Below are positions 34,548 through 43,047 of a stretch of DNA of 64,000 nt, in pieces. The position numbers and the translations under genes were made by a program. Each line of letters starts with the position of its first letter. Position 1 is the stretch's first letter. The notes below the pieces were generated by a model. It saw only the letters and a program-made list of their open reading frames with translations, did no database searches and was not told the DNA's origin. Source of the DNA: Burkholderiaceae bacterium (lineage in GTDB: Bacteria; Pseudomonadota; Gammaproteobacteria; Burkholderiales; Burkholderiaceae); the NCBI GenBank assembly GCA_021166835.1, contig JAJPEN010000034.1, positions 23,985-87,984 on the forward strand, given 5' to 3'.

Positions 34548-35449
34548 TCTCGCGCGAGACGGTGCGCAGGAAGCTGGAGACGGCAACCAGCCTCGGCGAC
34601 CTCGTCACGACGATGAAGGGACTCGCATCGGTGCGCGTGCACCAGTACCGCCGGACGATGCGCGCGCTCGATGCCTCCACGCTGACCCTCGACCTCGCCG
34701 CTCGCGCCCTGCTGTACCTGCACCCCGAGGCGGCAGCGTCGCAGCCGGGCCTTGCGCCGAGCGCGATCACTGTCGTGTTCGGCTCCGATCGCGGGCTGTG
34801 CGGTGCGTTCAACGACCGGATGGCCCGCTTCACCGGCCAGGAGCTGGCCGGGCGTGGCGTCGAGGGTGTCTCCGTGCGCGTCGTGGCGATCGGTCGCAGG
34901 GTGGCCCGTCGGCTGCGCCGCGCGGGCCGGGCGCCCGACGCGCTGCTCTCGGCGCCGAGCAGCCTCGAGGCGATCGAAGCCGCCGTTGCCGATCTCCTCG
35001 ACTTCCTCGACGCGGATCGCCGTGCCGGGCGCGAGAGCCGGGTGCGGCTCGTCTACGCGCGCCCGATCGGCTCGACGCGCTTCGAGCCGTGCAGCGAGCA
35101 GGTACTGCCGGTCGATACCGGCTGGATGCGCCAGCTGAGCGGCCTGCCCTGGGTGACCCGAAAGCTGCCGATGGAGCTTTCCGATCCGCTGGAGCTGCTG
35201 CGCGGACTGATCCGGCATCGCATGGCGCTCGCGATCGTCAAGGCGTTCGGATCTTCATTGGCGGCCGAGAACGCCGCGCGGCTCGCGGCGATGGAGGCAG
35301 CCTCGCACAACGTGGCGGAGCGCCTCGCCAGCCTGCGCGCACGGCACCAGACGGCACGGCAGGCGGCGATCACCGCCGAACTGCTCGACATCCAGAGCGC
35401 CGCTGCCGCACTGGAGGAACCCGACGCCGATCCGGAAGACGCCGGGTGA
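34544..35449 (+). CDS. atpG: N-type ATP synthase subunit gamma
   Basis: A protein of 301 aa. The N-terminal helix is divergent from ordinary gamma (RRKLETATSLGDLVTTMKGLA; core TTMKGLA), and the SDRGLCGAFN motif is intact. The C-terminal helix (AMEAASHNVAERL) is the rotor shaft partner inside alpha3beta3. It is the last gene of the operon and ends 32 bases before the convergent AraC-type regulator; no hairpin terminator with a U-tract is visible there. Confidence 0.93.
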   Translation: MISRETVRRKLETATSLGDLVTTMKGLASVRVHQYRRTMRALDASTLTLDLAARALLYLHPEAAASQPGLAPSAITVVFGSDRGLCGAFNDRMARFTGQELAGRGVEGVSVRVVAIGRRVARRLRRAGRAPDALLSAPSSLEAIEAAVADLLDFLDADRRAGRESRVRLVYARPIGSTRFEPCSEQVLPVDTGWMRQLSGLPWVTRKLPMELSDPLELLRGLIRHRMALAIVKAFGSSLAAENAARLAAMEAASHNVAERLASLRARHQTARQAAITAELLDIQSAAAALEEPDADPEDAG

Positions 35450-35481
35450 GTCGGTGCCGATGAGCGCCGAGGCTGCCGGCT

Positions 35482-36477
35482 TCAGGCACCAGCGGCGCGG
35501 TGCAGCGTCTCCGAAGGCAGCTCGCCGAACATCCGACGGTAATCGCAGGCGAAGTGGCTCAGATGCCAGAAGCCCCAGCGTGCGGCGACGTCCTGCACGC
35601 TGGTTCCCGCCGCTGGCGCCCGCAGCGCGCGCCGCACGCCATTGAGCCGCAGCGCCCGCAGGTAGGCCACCGGATTGAGCCGCAGCACCTCGTGAAAGCC
35701 GTACTGCAGCGTGCGCCGGCTCACCCGCAGTTCGCGGCACAGGTCTTCGACGCTCAGCGGCTCGTCGACGTGCTCGCGCATGTATTCCTGCGCGCGGCTG
35801 ACCAGCGCGTGGCTGCGCGTGGGTCCCGTCGCCGGTACGCTCTCGTCGCCCACCACCGTGAAGGTATCTACGACGCTGCGATAGACCGCCTGCTCGAGCG
35901 CGCGCCGCGTGACCGGATGCTGCAGCTTCTGCGGATGTCCGCAAATCGATTCGAGCGCCAGCAGCAGGAACGCGCGCAGCCGCCGCACCCGATCCGGTGC
36001 CGGCGAAGCCACTGACACGCCGCGCAGGTCTTCATCGACGTCGCGCTGGTCGATCTCCAGCGCGTAGCCGCGCAGCGCGTCGATCGGCATCGACAGGCCG
36101 ACCAGGTCCAACGGCGCCGGCGCGCGGAAATCGAGCCCGCGTCGATCGCGCAGCACAAGCACGGAATCGAGGCCGACCGGCCGGCCGTCGAAGCAGCCCT
36201 CGCCCTGCAACGCGATCGGCACGCCGAACATGTAGGCGCCGGCGCGGCCCGAGCCAAGTTCGTGCACCGATTGATTCGTCGTTTCGCGAAACAGCTGGAT
36301 GTCGGCGAACAGCGCTTCGCACAGGAAGCCCTCGAAGGGGCCCGGGGTGAGCTGCTCGTAGGTCTGGTCCCAGCCGCTCAAGTAAGCGGCGTGCTCGTCC
36401 GCATCGTGCGAGCGCATCCGGGCGAACGAATAATCGTCGCGCTGGGATTGCGTCGGGGGCCGCTCGCCGATGCACAT
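35482..36477 (-). CDS. AraC/FeaR-like transcriptional regulator
   Basis: A protein of 331 aa. The N-terminal two thirds resembles the AraC-binding-like domain of regulators such as FeaR, and the C-terminal part (about 228-325) is a double helix-turn-helix of the AraC family (SVEDLCRELRVSRRTLQ and GFWHLSHFACDYRRMFGE; shown by their cores SRRTLQ and HFACDYRRMFGE). FeaR controls phenylethylamine and tyramine oxidation genes, which matches the divergent aromatic amine dehydrogenase operon here. The ATG at 36477 is the best start; 288 bases separate it from aauB. Control of that operon is an inference from position and family. Confidence 0.88.
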   Translation of the reverse strand: MCIGERPPTQSQRDDYSFARMRSHDADEHAAYLSGWDQTYEQLTPGPFEGFLCEALFADIQLFRETTNQSVHELGSGRAGAYMFGVPIALQGEGCFDGRPVGLDSVLVLRDRRGLDFRAPAPLDLVGLSMPIDALRGYALEIDQRDVDEDLRGVSVASPAPDRVRRLRAFLLLALESICGHPQKLQHPVTRRALEQAVYRSVVDTFTVVGDESVPATGPTRSHALVSRAQEYMREHVDEPLSVEDLCRELRVSRRTLQYGFHEVLRLNPVAYLRALRLNGVRRALRAPAAGTSVQDVAARWGFWHLSHFACDYRRMFGELPSETLHRAAGA

Positions 36478-36765
36478 CGTCGTCGCTCTCCGCGGTTGCC
36501 GGCCGATGGAGAAGACGCTCGACGGCCGCAACTGTCCGGAACGGGGTCGGGAAACGACCACGGGGAGCAGATTGGATCCCGTTTCGGCGCGCTTGGCAAG
36601 CAGGAAATCGCCAACTCGTTGCATTCTGCAACCGATTTTCGACGGCGAAAGAAAGGTCGGATCCGCGGCCCCCGATTGCCGATTTCGGCTAACGCATCGG
36701 CGAAAGCGTCTCCTAGAATCGCTGCGAGTCGACGAAGAATCGACCGAACGAGGAGTCTTCCCGTG
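36478..36765. promoter_or_regulatory. Regulatory region between the AraC-type regulator and the amine dehydrogenase operon
   Basis: A 288-bp divergent intergenic region without a gene. TAGAAT at 36714-36719 is a good -10 candidate for aauB, but no -35 box is found at the proper distance, as expected for an activator-dependent promoter. AGGAG at 36751-36755 is the aauB ribosome-binding site. An operator was not identified by eye. Confidence 0.5.
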
Positions 36766-37914
36766 ATGAATCGATTCGCCGCACGCGTGCTCCAGGCGTC
36801 GCTGCTGGCCCTTGGGATCACCGGCGCATCGGCGCAATCGTTGCCCGAGAAACAAACGGTGGTCACGCCGCCGCCGGCCGGCCCGACGCGTGCGTACGTG
36901 TCCGATATCGCGATCCAGCACATCGTCGACGGACGCCTGCACGTGGTCGACGTCGATGCCGCCCGCTACGTCGGCCAGATCCCGCTCGGCTACGCCGGGC
37001 AGGCCGTGCTGTCGCCCGACCGCAAGCACATCTACGTCTCCACCACCTATTACCCGCGGTTGTGGCGGGGCACGCGCGCCGACGTCATCGACATCTGGGA
37101 CGCGGAAACGCTGTCGTTCACCGGCGAAATCCCGATCCCCGAGCGGCGCGCGCAGGCGCTGAACTACAAGGGGCTGATCAGCGTCTCGTCGGATTCGCGC
37201 TGGCTGTACGTGCAGAACGCCACGCCGGCGAGTTCGATCAGCATCGTCGACCTGCGCGAGCGCAGGCTGGCGAGCGAGGTGGCCAACTCCGGCTGCTGGC
37301 TCGCGCTGCCGGTGCCGAGCGCACCGAACCGCTTCGCCACGCTGTGCGGCGACGGCACGATGGAAACGATCACGCTCGACGAGCGCGGCGCGCTCGCCTC
37401 GCGCGCGCGCAGCGATCGCTTCTTCGATGCCGACGTCGATCCGATCTTCGTGCATGCCGAGACGATCGGCGACCGCTTCTTCTTCGTCTCGTACCTGGGC
37501 AAGGTGCACGAAGTCGATCTCTCCGCGGAGAAGCCGCGCGCGGTCGGCAGCTGGTCGATGGTCGGCGCCGCCGACGCGAAGAAGAACTGGCGCCCCGGCG
37601 GCTACGAGCTGTTCGCCATTCATGCGAAGAGCGGCCGGATGTACGTGCTGATGCACCCCGACGGCCAGGAAGGCTCGCACAAGAACCCCGCCGCCGAGAT
37701 CTGGGCCTTCGACCTCGCCGCGAAGAAGCGCGTCGCGCGCATTCCGGGCAACAACGCGATCTCGGTCACGGCGATCCAGGGCGGGGCGCCGCGCCTGGTG
37801 GCGCTGGACGCGATGACGATGGGACTCGTGCTGATCGACGCCGGCGACAAGCCGCGCGTCGTGCAGCGGATGGACGGCGTCGCCGAGGCCGGCACGCTGA
37901 TCGAGATGCAGTGA
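36766..37914 (+). CDS. aauB: Aromatic amine dehydrogenase / methylamine dehydrogenase large subunit
   Basis: A protein of 382 aa with a signal peptide (MNRFAARVLQ..., site near ASAQS) and a seven-bladed beta-propeller fold. It matches the heavy subunit (AauB/MauB) of the periplasmic TTQ-containing amine dehydrogenases that oxidise primary amines to aldehydes plus ammonia. Conserved blocks are HVVDVDAARYVGQIPLGY, YPRLWRGTRADVIDIWD and FATLCGDGTM (cores given). The start may be the ATG at 36766 or the GTG at 36763; both sit at acceptable distance from AGGAG at 36751. It opens the operon and its stop overlaps mauE (TGATG). Confidence 0.93.
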   Translation: MNRFAARVLQASLLALGITGASAQSLPEKQTVVTPPPAGPTRAYVSDIAIQHIVDGRLHVVDVDAARYVGQIPLGYAGQAVLSPDRKHIYVSTTYYPRLWRGTRADVIDIWDAETLSFTGEIPIPERRAQALNYKGLISVSSDSRWLYVQNATPASSISIVDLRERRLASEVANSGCWLALPVPSAPNRFATLCGDGTMETITLDERGALASRARSDRFFDADVDPIFVHAETIGDRFFFVSYLGKVHEVDLSAEKPRAVGSWSMVGAADAKKNWRPGGYELFAIHAKSGRMYVLMHPDGQEGSHKNPAAEIWAFDLAAKKRVARIPGNNAISVTAIQGGAPRLVALDAMTMGLVLIDAGDKPRVVQRMDGVAEAGTLIEMQ

Positions 37915-38486
37915 TGGCGCTGCCCGCGCTCGATCCCGTGCTCGGCCACGCGGTCGCCGGCGCACTCGCGCTGGTGCTCGCCGTCGGCGCGTGGCCCAAG
38001 CTCGCCGACCTCGAAAGCTTCGCGTTCGCCGTCGAGCGCTACCGGCTGCTTCCGCTGCCTGCCGCGCGCGCCGTCGGCTTCGTGCTGCCCTTCGCCGAGG
38101 CCGCCGCGGCGGCGCTGCTCGTCGTGCCGGCCACTCGCCTGCCCGGCGCGCTGCTCGCCGCCGCGCTGGTCGCGCTCGTCACCGGCGCCGTCGTCGTCAA
38201 CCTGCTGCGCGGCCGCACCGACATCGACTGCGGCTGCGGCGGCCCCGGACAGCGGCAGACGCTGTCCTGGCGCCTGCCCGCGCGCAACGCCGTGCTCCTT
38301 GCCGGATGCGCGCTGGCCGCGGCGCCCGTCGCGTCACGCCCGCTCGTCTGGCTCGACGCCTTCACCGCCACCTTCGCCGCGGCAGCGTTGTGGTTCGTCT
38401 ACGCCGCCGCCGACGAGCTGCTGTCCGATCCGCATCACCTGACGCAGCAAGCCAATCGACTGCCCTCGCCGGGGACCCGCCGATGA
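37914..38486 (+). CDS. mauE: Amine dehydrogenase maturation protein MauE
   Basis: An integral membrane protein of 190 aa with four or five helices, of the MauE/DoxX-like family. The motif DCGCGG (105-110) is the recognisable cysteine pair. MauE is needed together with MauD for export or disulfide formation of the small subunit. It overlaps mauD by 4 bases. The extended hydrophilic C-terminus (about 170-190) is not conserved. Confidence 0.9.
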   Translation: MALPALDPVLGHAVAGALALVLAVGAWPKLADLESFAFAVERYRLLPLPAARAVGFVLPFAEAAAAALLVVPATRLPGALLAAALVALVTGAVVVNLLRGRTDIDCGCGGPGQRQTLSWRLPARNAVLLAGCALAAAPVASRPLVWLDAFTATFAAAALWFVYAAADELLSDPHHLTQQANRLPSPGTRR

Positions 38487-39106
38487 CCGAAGCCCTGATC
38501 GTCTCGAACCTCGTCCTGTGGGTGGCCGTGCTGGCGCTGCTCGCCACCGTGTATGCGCTGGCGCGCCAGATCGGCGTGCTCTACGAGCGCATCGCGCCGA
38601 TGGGCGCACTGATGCTCGACGCCGGTCCGAAGGTCGGCGACGCCGCGCCTGCGCTCGAGCTGCAGACCCTCGACGGGCGGGCCTTCGCCACCGGCGGCGC
38701 GCGCGAGAAGAGCCTGCTGATCTTCTTCCTGTCGCCCACCTGCCCGGTCTGCAAGAAGCTGCTGCCGATCCTGCAGCGCGTCGCCGCCGACGAGCACGGC
38801 TGGCTCGAGCTGGCCTTCGCCAGCGACGGCGAACGCGACGAGCACGAGGCGTTCCGTGCGCGCGCCGGCCTCGGCGCCTTCCCGTACGTGCTGTCCACCG
38901 AGCTGGGCATGTCCTACCGGATCGGCAAGCTGCCCTACGCGGTGCTCGTCGACGAGACCGGGCGCGTGCGCGCCAAGGGGCTGGTCAACTCGCGCGAGCA
39001 GCTCGAGAGCCTGTTCACGGCGCGCGAGCTGGGCGTCGCCTCGGTGCAGGAGTTCCTCGGCGACCGCGGCGAAACGATGCAGACGATGGAGGCGAGCAGG
39101 ACATGA
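38483..39106 (+). CDS. mauD: Amine dehydrogenase accessory thioredoxin-like protein MauD
   Basis: A protein of 207 aa with one N-terminal membrane anchor (about 7-27) and a periplasmic thioredoxin-like domain. The redox motif is CPVC at residues 87-90 within SPTCPVCKKLLP. MauD acts in forming or proofreading the six disulfides of the TTQ subunit. Overlaps at both ends (mauE and aauA, 4 bases each) indicate tight coupling. Confidence 0.93.
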   Translation: MTEALIVSNLVLWVAVLALLATVYALARQIGVLYERIAPMGALMLDAGPKVGDAAPALELQTLDGRAFATGGAREKSLLIFFLSPTCPVCKKLLPILQRVAADEHGWLELAFASDGERDEHEAFRARAGLGAFPYVLSTELGMSYRIGKLPYAVLVDETGRVRAKGLVNSREQLESLFTARELGVASVQEFLGDRGETMQTMEASRT

Positions 39107-39642
39107 ACTGGTTCGATGCGGCATTCGAGCGATCGACGCGCGCCGCCGCGCAGCGCACGTCGCGCCGCTCGGCGATCGCGCGCCTGGGGCGATTGCTGCT
39201 CGGCGCTTCGGTCGCGCTGCCCGTGCTGCCCTTCGATCGCAGCGCGCACGCGGCCAAGGGCCACGGCGGCGGCGCGAAAGGCGGCAAGGCGGTGCAGACC
39301 GACGACAAGCAGTGCGACTACTGGAAATACTGCGGCGTCGACGGCTTCCTCTGCTCGTGCTGCGGCGGCGCCGTGAACTCGTGCCCGCCCGGCACCGAGC
39401 CGTCGAAGGTGTCGTGGATCGGCACCTGCCGCAATCCGGCCGACGGCAAGGACTACCTCGTCAGCTACTTCGACTGCTGCGGCAAGAGTGCCTGCGGACG
39501 CTGCCTGTGCAACACGAACATCGGCGAGCGACCGGCGTACCGCATCACGCTGCACAACGACATCAACTGGTGCATGGGCAGCACCAGCACGATGTTCCAT
39601 TGCACCACGTCGCTGATCGTCGGCGTGGCAGAAAAATCCTGA
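39103..39642 (+). CDS. aauA: Aromatic amine dehydrogenase small (TTQ) subunit
   Basis: A protein of 179 aa. A long twin-arginine-type leader (SRRSAIARLG at 20-29, hydrophobic core, site near SAHA) is as expected for this subunit. The mature part has 14 cysteines. The two tryptophans that cross-link into tryptophan tryptophylquinone are Trp105 (VSWIGTC) and Trp156 (INWCMG), 51 residues apart, as Trp57 and Trp108 in methylamine dehydrogenase. The aspartates needed for TTQ formation and catalysis are at 80 and 124. The blocks CDYWKYCGVDGFLCSCCGG and NDINWCMG are closer to aromatic amine dehydrogenase than to the methylamine enzyme as I recall them, hence the name. Confidence 0.93.
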   Translation: MNWFDAAFERSTRAAAQRTSRRSAIARLGRLLLGASVALPVLPFDRSAHAAKGHGGGAKGGKAVQTDDKQCDYWKYCGVDGFLCSCCGGAVNSCPPGTEPSKVSWIGTCRNPADGKDYLVSYFDCCGKSACGRCLCNTNIGERPAYRITLHNDINWCMGSTSTMFHCTTSLIVGVAEKS

Positions 39643-39656
39643 GACAGGGAGGAGAG

Positions 39657-41021
39657 ATGAAGGCCAGGACCAATCTTTGCGCGGCACTCGCGCTCGCGTT
39701 CGCCTGCGGGAGCGCCGCGGCGGCCGTTTCGGAGGCCGAGGCCGCTCGCCTCGGCAAGGACCTCACGCCGGTAGGCGCCGAGAAGGCCGGCAACAAGGAA
39801 GGCACCATCCCGGCCTGGGCCGGCGGCATCACGAAGGCGCCCGCCGGCTGGAAGCTGTCCGACCCGCGCCTCGATCCTTACAAGGACGAAAAGCCGCTCT
39901 TCTCGATCGACGCCTCGAACGTCGACAAGTACAAGGACAAGCTCTCCGAGGGCCAGCAGACGCTGATCCGCACGCTGCCCGGCTACCGGATGGACGTCTA
40001 CCCCACGCATCGCTCGTGCGGGTATTCCGACGAGGTCTACCAGCGCACGGCGGAGAACGCGCGCGTGGCGAAGCTCGCCGACGGCGGCTGGCAGCTCGAG
40101 AACGCCGTCGGCCGCGGCGTGCTGTTTCCGATTCCGAAGAACGGCGCCGAGGCGGTGTGGAACCACAAGCTGCGCTTCCAGGGCGAAGGCCGCATCGAGC
40201 ACTACTCGACGCTCTTCTCGAGCAAGAGCGGCGACTTCTCCCAGCTCGCGCAGAACCAGTGGGTCGTCTACCCGCTGCACGAGCAGTCGACGAAGAACTT
40301 CGACGACGTGAAGAAGTCGGAGGCGAAGATCCTCAACGAGGTGGTCAGCCCGGCGGCGCGCGCCGGCGAGATGATCCTCGTGCACTGGTTCATGGATCGC
40401 GGCTCGGATGCCTGGCTGTATTTCCCCGGCCAGCGCCGCGTGCGCCGCGCGCCGTCCTTCGCCTACGACAACCCGGTGCCCGGCTACGAGAACCTCGAGA
40501 CGGTCGACCAGTACCCGATGTACGCCGGCGCGATGGACCGCTACGACTGGAAGCTGGTCGGCAAGAAGGAGCTCTACGTCCCGTACAACAGCTGGAAGCT
40601 GATCGACAAGAGCCGCAAGTACAAGGACATCTACCTGCCCGACTACGTCAACCGCGACCTGATGCGCTACGAGCTGCATCGCGTCTGGGTGGTCGAGGCG
40701 ACGCTGAAGGAAGGCATGCGCCACATCTTCCCGCGCCGCGTAATGTTCATCGACGAGGACAGCTGGACGCTGCTGCTCACCGACCTGTACGACGCGCAGG
40801 GCAAGGTCTGGCGCGTGCAGGAAGCCAGCCTCTGGGTCGCGCCCGAGATTCCCGCCTGCGTGAGCCAGGAGTTCGTCGGCTACGACCTGAACGTCGGCCG
40901 CTACATCGCCGAGACCGCGACGCAGGAGCACCCGCCCACCGACTGGCTCGCCGGTCGCGAAGGCCGCATCAACCCGAACATGTTCAGTCCGGACGAACTG
41001 CGCCGCCGCGGCGAGCGTTGA
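39657..41021 (+). CDS. DUF1329-family periplasmic/outer membrane-associated protein
   Basis: A protein of 454 aa with a signal peptide (site near GSAAAA). The family has a LolA/LolB-like fold and is named for outer-membrane lipoprotein-sorting similarity; function is not settled. Conserved stretches include DLTPVGAEKAGN, LPGYRMDVYPTHRSC and FPRRVMFIDEDSW. It regularly travels with DUF1302 and an RND protein, as here. A strong ribosome-binding site (GGGAGGAGAG) precedes the ATG. It starts 14 bases after aauA, so it is probably in the same operon. Confidence 0.9.
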   Translation: MKARTNLCAALALAFACGSAAAAVSEAEAARLGKDLTPVGAEKAGNKEGTIPAWAGGITKAPAGWKLSDPRLDPYKDEKPLFSIDASNVDKYKDKLSEGQQTLIRTLPGYRMDVYPTHRSCGYSDEVYQRTAENARVAKLADGGWQLENAVGRGVLFPIPKNGAEAVWNHKLRFQGEGRIEHYSTLFSSKSGDFSQLAQNQWVVYPLHEQSTKNFDDVKKSEAKILNEVVSPAARAGEMILVHWFMDRGSDAWLYFPGQRRVRRAPSFAYDNPVPGYENLETVDQYPMYAGAMDRYDWKLVGKKELYVPYNSWKLIDKSRKYKDIYLPDYVNRDLMRYELHRVWVVEATLKEGMRHIFPRRVMFIDEDSWTLLLTDLYDAQGKVWRVQEASLWVAPEIPACVSQEFVGYDLNVGRYIAETATQEHPPTDWLAGREGRINPNMFSPDELRRRGER

Positions 41022-41108
41022 GCGCGAGCGACCGGACGGAACCTTCACGCGGATGACATCAACGCCGGCAGCGCCGGCAGCAGAACGAAGAACGGGGAGA
41101 ACGCTGCG

Positions 41109-43004
41109 ATGACGAAGAAGAACGCAGGAGCCGCGACGAAGCGGCCCGCAATGGCGAAGCGCGCCGCGCTCCGGCCGACGGCCGCCGCGCATGCAGTGAC
41201 GTTCGCGCTGGCGGCGCTGGCGGCCGGACTGGCCGGAGCGCCGGCACACGCCTTCAAGTTCGAGAACGAGTGGGTGAAGGGAAGCCTGGACTCGACCGTC
41301 TCGCTCGGCTTCATCAGGCGGATGCAGAAGACCGACCGAAGCATCATCGGCAACGACAACGGAGGAGACACGCCGGTAACGAGCGAGCTGGGACGACGGG
41401 GCGATGCGTTCTACGGACTCGCTCCGGGCAGCACGGTCGCGGTTCCGGACTTCAACTACCTGCAGGCCGACGATGGCGACCTGAACTACAAGAAGGGCGA
41501 CATCGTCTCGGCGGCGTTGAAGGGTACGCACGAACTCGTGCTGCACTTCCCGAACCAGTGGAGCGGCATGCTGCGCGCCACCTGGTTCAAGGACTGGAGG
41601 ACCGACGAAACCCGGCGCATGCCGCTCGACCCCGATGCGCGCTCCGCCGCGGTCGACCAGATCACCCTGCTCGACGCGTGGGTCGCCAAGGAGTTCGAGA
41701 TCGCCGGCAGGCCTGCGAAGATCAAGGTCGGCAACCAGGTGATCAGCTGGGGCGAGGACATCTTCATCTACGGCGGGGTGAACGTCACCAACGCGATCAA
41801 CCTGCAAAGCGCGCATGCCCCCGGCATGCAGCTGAAGGAGATCTTCCGGCCCGCGCCGATGGTCTCGATCAACGCGAACGTCGCCGAGGGATTGAGCGTC
41901 GAGGGCTACTACCAGTTCCGCTGGAACGCATTCAAGTTCGACCCGGTCGGCACCTTCTTCTCGGTGACCGACGTCATCGGAAAAGGCGGACACAACGCGT
42001 TCATGAGCTCGTCGCTGCTCGGCCTGCCGCCGGGCACGGTAGGCGACCTCGGCACGATCAATCCGACCACGGGCCAGCGTTTCACGCGTGCCGAGCTGGC
42101 CGCGGGCACCGCGACGATTCCGCTCGCCGGCGTCCCGCTGCCGACGCTGGTGGAGCAGATGCCGACCAACGAGCCGAGGGACTCCGGACAGTTCGGTCTG
42201 GCGACGCGCTGGCTGCCCGAGGGCTCCGAGACCGAGTACGGGCTGTACTGGATCCGCTATCACGACAAGCTGCCCACCGTCGGGTTCCAGTTCGACCCCG
42301 CCCTCTACACGACGAACGTCGCGGCGCTGGGCTACTTCGTCGACTACGGCGAGAGCCGCAACGTATTCGGCATCTCGGCGAACACGCGGCTCGGAGACTG
42401 GGCGGTCGGCATGGAACTGTCGTACCGGCCGAAGGACTCCGTAGGCATCGATGCCACCGTCCTGCCTCCGCAGGCCGGCAAGTACTCGGTCTTCGAATTC
42501 CCGGGCAAGAAGATGCGCGGATTCGTCGACGAGAAGAAGTGGCAGGCCCACCTCACCGGCTTCAAGCTGCTGGCGCCCGCCGACATGGGCGGCGCGATCG
42601 GCGCAGTGGGCGCCGAGGAAGGCTACTTCCTCGGCGAAGTCGCGGTCGCGCACTACCCGGGCCTCGATCGTTCCGGGCGCATTCCCTACCTGCTCACCGA
42701 CTACACGCTGCCCGACAAGACCTCCGCCGGCATGGTCTTCTCCACCGGCCTCACCTACGCCAATGTCGGCAACAGCGGCTGGAACGTGCTGCCGCAGCTC
42801 GACGTCGCCTGGGACTTCCACGGCACCTCGCCGAACGCCGCTCCCTTCATCGAAGGCCGCAAGGCGACGACGATCTCGCTGAACTTCAACCGCTCCGACA
42901 AATGGAAGGCCGGCATCGGCTACACGCGGTTCTGGGGCGGCGGCGGCAACAACCTGATGAAGGACCGCGACTTCCTGTCGCTGGTCACCTCGGTGTCGTT
43001 CTGA
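41109..43004 (+). CDS. DUF1302-family outer membrane protein
   Basis: A protein of 631 aa with a signal peptide after a long charged N-terminus (hydrophobic core about 35-50, site near APAHAF). The repeated alternation of aromatic and polar residues and the C-terminal VTSVSF (terminal Phe) indicate an outer-membrane beta-barrel. DUF1302 proteins are paired with DUF1329 in operons for hydrophobic substrates such as steroids and aromatic compounds. The next gene is an RND transporter. Function as a substrate or ligand channel is an inference. Confidence 0.9.
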   Translation: MTKKNAGAATKRPAMAKRAALRPTAAAHAVTFALAALAAGLAGAPAHAFKFENEWVKGSLDSTVSLGFIRRMQKTDRSIIGNDNGGDTPVTSELGRRGDAFYGLAPGSTVAVPDFNYLQADDGDLNYKKGDIVSAALKGTHELVLHFPNQWSGMLRATWFKDWRTDETRRMPLDPDARSAAVDQITLLDAWVAKEFEIAGRPAKIKVGNQVISWGEDIFIYGGVNVTNAINLQSAHAPGMQLKEIFRPAPMVSINANVAEGLSVEGYYQFRWNAFKFDPVGTFFSVTDVIGKGGHNAFMSSSLLGLPPGTVGDLGTINPTTGQRFTRAELAAGTATIPLAGVPLPTLVEQMPTNEPRDSGQFGLATRWLPEGSETEYGLYWIRYHDKLPTVGFQFDPALYTTNVAALGYFVDYGESRNVFGISANTRLGDWAVGMELSYRPKDSVGIDATVLPPQAGKYSVFEFPGKKMRGFVDEKKWQAHLTGFKLLAPADMGGAIGAVGAEEGYFLGEVAVAHYPGLDRSGRIPYLLTDYTLPDKTSAGMVFSTGLTYANVGNSGWNVLPQLDVAWDFHGTSPNAAPFIEGRKATTISLNFNRSDKWKAGIGYTRFWGGGGNNLMKDRDFLSLVTSVSF

Positions 43005-43047
43005 TTCCCTCTGCCCGGCAACAACTCCCGTCTCACGGTGGCACCCG

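Noticed and set aside
36766..39642. Methylamine dehydrogenase (mauBEDA) of a methylotroph
   Set aside because: No other methylotrophy genes are present, the small subunit resembles the aromatic enzyme more, and a phenylacetaldehyde-dehydrogenase-like gene follows.
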